Origin: Gp1-AA145 sp963757135
GTDB taxonomy: Bacteria > Acidobacteriota > Terriglobia > Terriglobales > Acidobacteriaceae
DNA: 64,000 nucleotides
Reading direction: 5' to 3'
Assembly (NCBI GenBank): GCA_963757135.1
Contig: CAVWQE010000004.1
Coordinates: 868,001 to 932,000, forward strand
The notes under the pieces are model-generated. The model ran no database searches, was not told the DNA's origin, and saw nothing but the letters and a program-made list of their open reading frames with translations. The translations under genes and the position numbers were made by a program. Every line of letters starts with the position of its first letter. The first letter of the stretch is position 1. Below, one piece after another: positions 60,246-64,000 of the stretch.

Positions 60246-61352
60246 TTATCGCCGCGCTCCCGACTTTCCTTCCGTGCCCGTCGGCATGGTTGTGACTCTG
60301 GAGCCCTGGCTCGCTCCTTGGGCGGCAGCGCTTTGTGCCGGGGCGACAGGAAGAGCAGGGCCAGGCAAGCCCAGGGCCTTGCGGACTTCCGCTTCAATTC
60401 GGGCGGTTATGTCCTTGTTGTCTTTTAAGAATTGACGGGCGTTCTCGCGGCCTTGGCCAATGCGTTCGCCTTTGTAGCTGTACCAGGCGCCCGATTTCTC
60501 CACAATATTATGGGTTGCCGAGAGGTCGAGAAGGTCGCCCTCGCGCGAAATTCCCTCCCCATACATAATGTCGAACTCGGATTCGCGGAAGGGTGCGGCA
60601 ACCTTGTTCTTCACGACTTTGACTCTGGTGCGCGATCCAACGACCAAGTCGCCTTCCTTGATTGCGGCGATTCGGCGAATGTCCACGCGGACAGAGGCAT
60701 AAAACTTCAGTGCACGGCCGCCGGTGGTGGTTTCAGGGTTCCCGAACATGACGCCGATTTTTTCGCGAATCTGATTGATAAAAATCAAACAGGTGCGCGA
60801 CTTCGAAACCGTGCCGGTTAGTTTGCGCAATGCCTGCGACATCAACCGCGCCTGCAAGCCCATGTGACTGTCGCCCATTTCGCCGTCGAGTTCAGCTTTG
60901 GGCACCAGCGCCGCCACCGAGTCCACGACCAGCACGTCAATGGCATTCGATCGCACCAGGGCCTCGGTGATTTCGAGTGCCTGCTCGCCGTAATCCGGCT
61001 GCGAAACGAGCAAATTGTCCACATCCACGCCGAGCTTCTTGGCATATGCGGGATCGAGCGCGTGCTCGGCGTCCACGAAAGCCGCCATGCCGCCCGTCTT
61101 CTGGGCCTCGGCAATCACCTGCAGCGTGATGGTGGTTTTGCCCGAAGACTCAGGTCCGAACACTTCTACCACGCGGCCGCGGGGAAAGCCGCCGACGCCG
61201 AGGGCAGCGTCAAACGAGATCGCGCCGGTCGGGATGACCGAGATCGGGACAATCGCTTCCTTCGACCCCAACCGCATGATGGAGCCTTTGCCGAACTGCT
61301 TTTCGATTTGTGCGAATGCCAGATCGATTGCCCGTGCCCGCTCGTCCGCCAT
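60246..61352 (-). CDS. recA: Recombinase RecA
   Basis: A 368-residue cytosolic ATP-dependent strand-exchange protein and SOS co-protease. Walker A GPESSGKT at residues 66-73, Walker B LVVDSVAALVPKAEL, and the L2 region LIFINQIREKIGVMFGNPET, TTGGRALKFYASVR are canonical. The ATG at 61352 gives the normal MADERARAIDLAFAQIEKQF start; the frame is open to 61526, but this extension is not RecA-like. The tail is Ala/Gln-rich. No canonical LexA box is evident upstream. The gap before GAF protein (60038-60245) shows nothing. Confidence 0.97.
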   Translation of the reverse strand: MADERARAIDLAFAQIEKQFGKGSIMRLGSKEAIVPISVIPTGAISFDAALGVGGFPRGRVVEVFGPESSGKTTITLQVIAEAQKTGGMAAFVDAEHALDPAYAKKLGVDVDNLLVSQPDYGEQALEITEALVRSNAIDVLVVDSVAALVPKAELDGEMGDSHMGLQARLMSQALRKLTGTVSKSRTCLIFINQIREKIGVMFGNPETTTGGRALKFYASVRVDIRRIAAIKEGDLVVGSRTRVKVVKNKVAAPFRESEFDIMYGEGISREGDLLDLSATHNIVEKSGAWYSYKGERIGQGRENARQFLKDNKDITARIEAEVRKALGLPGPALPVAPAQSAAAQGASQGSRVTTMPTGTEGKSGARR

Positions 61353-61488
61353 GAATGCCTCTCTGTGTGGGGCGGGCGCTCTCGGCCCGCCAATGGTTTG
61401 AAACTGGGTGGAGTATATCGCTAATGCAAAGCGAATAAAAGGCGAATCGCAAAATATATGTGAAAATGTTCCCAAAAAAGAACTCGAA

Positions 61489-62032
61489 GCGCGGTTTCTG
61501 GGTAATTTCGAGTTCATCGACCGCACATGATCGGAAAAGCCTTTAACCGCAAAGGACGCAAAGTACGCGAAGGAGCTTTAAGAATTGAGCTCCGAGGAGA
61601 CTCCAGCTTCGATCAGTCGGTCACCGGAAACTCAAAAGCGCGGTTTCTGGGGTAATTTCGAATTCGAAGCACGCAGGCGATCGGAAAAGCCTTTAACCGC
61701 AAAGGACGCAAAGTACGCGAAGGAGCTTTAAGAATTGAGCTCCGAGGAGACTCCAGCTTCGATCAGTCGGTCACCGGAAACTCAAAAAGCGCGGTTTCTG
61801 GGGTAATTTCGAATTCGCCGCACATCCGCAAGTGACCCAAAAAGCCTTTAACCGCAAAGGACGCAAAGTACGCGAAGGAGCTTTAAGAATTGAGCTCCGA
61901 GGAGACTCCAGCTTCGATCAGTCGGTCACCGGAAACTCAAAGCAAGGCTTCTGGGGTAATTTCGACTTTCGCCGCCACATCAGCAAGTGACCCAAAAAGC
62001 CTTTAACCGCAAAGGACGCAAAGTACGCGAAG
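61489..62032. repeat. Tandem array of about 150-bp units (3 full, 1 partial)
   Basis: Units start with GCGCGGTTTCTGG at 61489, 61638 and 61789 and with GCAAGGCTTCTGG at 61942 (last one about 91 bases). The part from AAGCCTTTAACCGCAAAGGA through GGAGCTTTAAGAATTGAGCT to CAGTCGGTCACCGGAAACTC is almost identical in the three full units; about 40 bases between GTAATTTCGA and the core vary. Each core carries the R1 dispersed repeat and a GGAGCT/AGCTCC hairpin. It fills most of the 966-base recA-purM gap. Confidence 0.92.
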
Positions 62033-62091
62033 GGAATCGTGCTCAACATTTATCCCCATGCTGGAGTCGAACTGTGTCTGCTTCGCTTCGC

Positions 62092-62122
62092 GATCTCTGC
62101 GTTCTTTGCGGTTAAAAGCATT
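62092..62122. repeat. Inverted copy of the R1 core after the tandem array
   Basis: CTGCGTTCTTTGCGGTTAAA is the complement of the array core. It can pair with the last tandem unit. The remaining 200 bases to purM show a further R1-like fragment at 62266 and nothing else. Confidence 0.7.
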
Positions 62123-62318
62123 TGAGAATTCGACGAGCGTCGATCACAAAATCGTCACCTCTTTCCTCACCCTCTAGCGTGCTAAAATTAGCCGCTCTTG
62201 TCCGCTTCCCTTTCCTGTACGTGCTTCAACGTCTTGGGTGGCTAGAGGCACATCCCGAAGAACGCGAAGGTACACGAAGGAAGGCCTGAAGCGCCCCGCA
62301 CGTTGATAATCGGATACC

Positions 62319-63365
62319 GTGGCCCAAAATTCTCCCAAATCCATCACATACGCTGACGCCGGGGTCAATATTGACCAGGCCAACCGCACCAAGCAGCGCA
62401 TAAAGTACCTCGCGCACAAGACCTTCACTAAAGGCGTGCTCAGCGAGATTGGCGGATTTGGTGGGCTGTTCGCGGTGGACAAGACCAAGTATGTCGATCC
62501 CATCCTGGTCTCCAGCGTGGATGGCGTCGGCACCAAACTGAAGCTCGCCTTCGAGATGAACATGCACCACACCGTCGGCGCTGACCTGGTGAATCACTGC
62601 GTCAACGACATTGCCGTGCAGGGCGCCGCGCCGCTCTTCTTTATGGATTACCTCGCGGTCGGCAAACTGGAGCAGCACATCGCCGAAAAGGTCATCGAAG
62701 GCCTGGCCGACGCCTGCAAGCACAACGGCTGCGCGCTGATCGGCGGGGAAACTGCTGAGATGCCCGGCTTTTATCCCGATGGCGAGTACGACCTTGCCGG
62801 ATTCATAGTGGGCGTAGTGGAGCGCGAAAAGATCGTCACCGGAAAGACGGTCGAGCCCGGAGATATTATTCTCGGCCTGCCTTCCACCGGCCTGCACACT
62901 AACGGATATTCGCTCGCGCGCAAGCTGCTATTTGAGGTTGCCAAGTACGAGCCGGAAACTTACGTGAACGAAATTAAGGGCAAAGTCGGCAACGAACTGA
63001 TGCACACCCACCGCAGCTATTGGGCGATTATCAAAAAGCTGCTGGCGGCGGAGTGCGTCTCCGCGATGGCACACATTACCGGCGGAGGCATTACCGAGAA
63101 CCTGCCGCGCGTGCTGCCGCGCGGAGTCGCGGCCGTGATCGAATATGGCAAATGGCCGGTGCTGCCCATCTTCACCCACATGCAGAAGCTCGGCAACGTT
63201 CCCCATGACGAAATGATGCGCACCTTCAACATGGGCATCGGCATGTTGCTGGTCGTTCCGGCAAAGAAATTCAAGAAAGCCGAGAGCGTCCTCGACCGCG
63301 CCGGTGAAAAGTATTATGCCGTGGGCCGGATCGTGAAGGGCGAGCGGAAGGTCAGCTACAGCTAG
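62319..63365 (+). CDS. purM: Phosphoribosylformylglycinamidine cyclo-ligase (AIR synthase)
   Basis: A 348-residue cytosolic enzyme that closes the imidazole ring in purine synthesis. The features are: ITYADAGVNIDQANRTKQRI, VSSVDGVGTKLKLAFEMN, DLVNHCVNDIAVQGAAPLFF, CALIGGETAEMPGFYPDGEY and AHITGGGITENLPRVLPRGV. Starts with GTG 62319; no better start is available. No other purine gene follows; the neighbour is a dead Fic fragment in the same frame. Confidence 0.95.
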   Translation: MAQNSPKSITYADAGVNIDQANRTKQRIKYLAHKTFTKGVLSEIGGFGGLFAVDKTKYVDPILVSSVDGVGTKLKLAFEMNMHHTVGADLVNHCVNDIAVQGAAPLFFMDYLAVGKLEQHIAEKVIEGLADACKHNGCALIGGETAEMPGFYPDGEYDLAGFIVGVVEREKIVTGKTVEPGDIILGLPSTGLHTNGYSLARKLLFEVAKYEPETYVNEIKGKVGNELMHTHRSYWAIIKKLLAAECVSAMAHITGGGITENLPRVLPRGVAAVIEYGKWPVLPIFTHMQKLGNVPHDEMMRTFNMGIGMLLVVPAKKFKKAESVLDRAGEKYYAVGRIVKGERKVSYS

Positions 63366-63600
63366 CTCGAACTTGATGCGGATGAACTGGCCGCGGTGAT
63401 TGATTTGTGTGCCTGGGCGCATTCGGAGTGGGTGCGAATCGATCCGTTTGCGAACGGTAATGGCCGCACGGCACGCCTTCGGGCAAACTTCCTCCCGATG
63501 CGGTACGGACTGCCGCCGTTCGTCCGCCTGCGGCCCCGACCCGATGAGGGTTACGCAGAAGCCGGAGCGTAGGCGATGCAGGGTGACTGGAGTTGTGGAA
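63366..63600 (+). pseudogene. Fic-domain protein remnant
   Basis: Directly after the purM stop, in the same frame, the sequence reads LELDADELAAVIDLCAWAHS, EWVRIDPFANGNGRTARLRA and MRYGLPPFVRLRPRPDEGYA before a TAG at 63570, and AMQGDW continues behind it. This is the Fic core (FANGNGRTARL) of a toxin or AMP-transferase. The catalytic His of the normal IHPFANGNGR is Asp, a single-base change. No start, no N-terminal half: a degraded fragment. Confidence 0.85.
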
Positions 63601-63631
63601 GTATAAACCGAGTGGGGGGCGGTGACGACCT

Positions 63632-63637
63632 TATAAT
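63632..63637 (+). promoter_or_regulatory. Candidate -10 element before the carboxylase gene
   Basis: TATAAT ends eight bases before the ATG at 63646 and no ribosome-binding site is visible, so initiation could be leaderless. No -35 hexamer is convincing. Confidence 0.3.
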
Positions 63638-63645
63638 CGGCTGCC

Positions 63646-64000
63646 ATGGACCTCGAACAGAAACTGAAAGAATTAAAGCGTCGCGACCAGTTGGCGGATG
63701 AAGGAGGCGGCCCCGAGCGCCGCGAACGCCAGCACAAAGAAGGCAAGATGTCGGCGCGGGAGCGCATCGACTTTCTTCTGGACGAAGGCACATTCGAAGA
63801 AACCGACCGCTTCGTTACGCACCGCGCGAACGACTTTGGATTGTCGGAGCGCAAATATTATGGCGACGGCTTCATCACTGGATACGGCCGCATTGAAGGC
63901 CGGCTGGTTTTCGTCTTCGCGCAGGATTTCACGGTGTTTGGAGGAACGCTTTCGGAAACCAATGCGGCCAAGATCGTGAAGATCATGGAGATGGCTGCCC
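63646..64000 (+). CDS. Acyl-CoA carboxylase carboxyltransferase (beta) subunit, N-terminal part
   Basis: The first 118 residues of a biotin-dependent carboxyltransferase, cut by the window end. The start MDLEQKLKELKRRDQLADEG, then ARERIDFLLDEGTFEETDRF, FVTHRANDFGLSERKYYGDG and VFVFAQDFTVFGGTLSETNA match propionyl-/methylmalonyl-CoA carboxylase beta subunits (crotonase-like fold). Substrate (acetyl, propionyl or other acyl-CoA) cannot be decided without the rest. Confidence 0.92.
   Translation, partial: MDLEQKLKELKRRDQLADEGGGPERRERQHKEGKMSARERIDFLLDEGTFEETDRFVTHRANDFGLSERKYYGDGFITGYGRIEGRLVFVFAQDFTVFGGTLSETNAAKIVKIMEMAA

Noticed and set aside
61468..61483. GTTC-N8-GAAC upstream of recA as a possible SOS box
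   Set aside because: Spacing and orientation do not match the known LexA sites (GAAC-N4-GTTC or GTTC-N7-GTTC); probably chance in an A-rich stretch.
61489..62032. CRISPR-like array
   Set aside because: Units of 150 bp with 100-bp cores and few copies are not CRISPR repeats, and no cas gene is nearby.

Overview
The window looks like a chromosomal segment of a Gram-negative soil bacterium, most probably an acidobacterium of the Terriglobales/Koribacter kind. The evidence is indirect. There is lipid A synthesis through LpxA and LpxI, an LpxI / Gfo-Idh-MocA / TonB succession, a CadC-like winged-helix regulator with a membrane tail, a YhaM-type exonuclease beside a SurA-like chaperone, high GC content, and many short hairpin repeats between genes. 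No 16S gene is present, so the taxonomy is inference.

Layout. 0.1-8.2 kb: a beta-barrel protein, YggX, a Pro/Thr-rich secreted protein ending in a clear terminator, and a three-gene heavy-metal RND efflux operon on the minus strand. 8.4-18.5 kb: a CAT-anticodon tRNA, DUF167 and M24 peptidase genes, small membrane proteins, a PIN/AbrB toxin-antitoxin pair, a GNAT protein, a family-39 glycosyltransferase, nrnA-rbfA, a DUF3052 protein, a HigBA-type pair with a near-consensus promoter, and a radical SAM protein. 18.7-32.7 kb: adenosine deaminase, then fabZ-lpxA, then about 7 kb of accessory genes (second toxin-antitoxin pair, cytochrome c, enoyl-CoA hydratase, unknown secreted and membrane proteins) that separate lpxA from lpxI, Gfo/Idh and TonB. 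A truncated second copy of lpxI lies inside that accessory stretch.

32.7-38.8 kb: a membrane-anchored winged-helix regulator, then a compact chemosensory operon cheW-cheA-cheR-HDOD-cheB without a visible receptor or CheY. 38.8-49.6 kb: two divergent metallopeptidases, a SpoIIE-type phosphatase, a SurA-like isomerase, YhaM, a glycine-zipper lipoprotein, HAD, TatA, Maf and PanC. 49.8-52.7 kb: the DUF177-rpmF-plsX-fabD lipid operon. 52.8-57.4 kb: an ABC-2 exporter operon (permease, ATPase, HlyD adaptor, TetR) with a perfect 18-bp palindrome before tetR. 57.4-64 kb: two overlapping stand-alone LuxR-type HTH genes behind several palindromes, a GAF/zinc-ribbon/membrane protein, recA, a 150-bp tandem repeat array, purM, a dead Fic fragment and the start of an acyl-CoA carboxylase beta subunit.

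The points that most deserve a second look are the split lpx cluster with its lpxI remnant, the overlapping LuxR pair with its palindromes, the HigBA operon (promoter over the previous stop codon, palindrome over the start, toxin without its own stop), the tandem array between recA and purM, and the Fic remnant with Asp in place of the catalytic His. No CRISPR array, complete insertion sequence, prophage or rRNA gene was seen.
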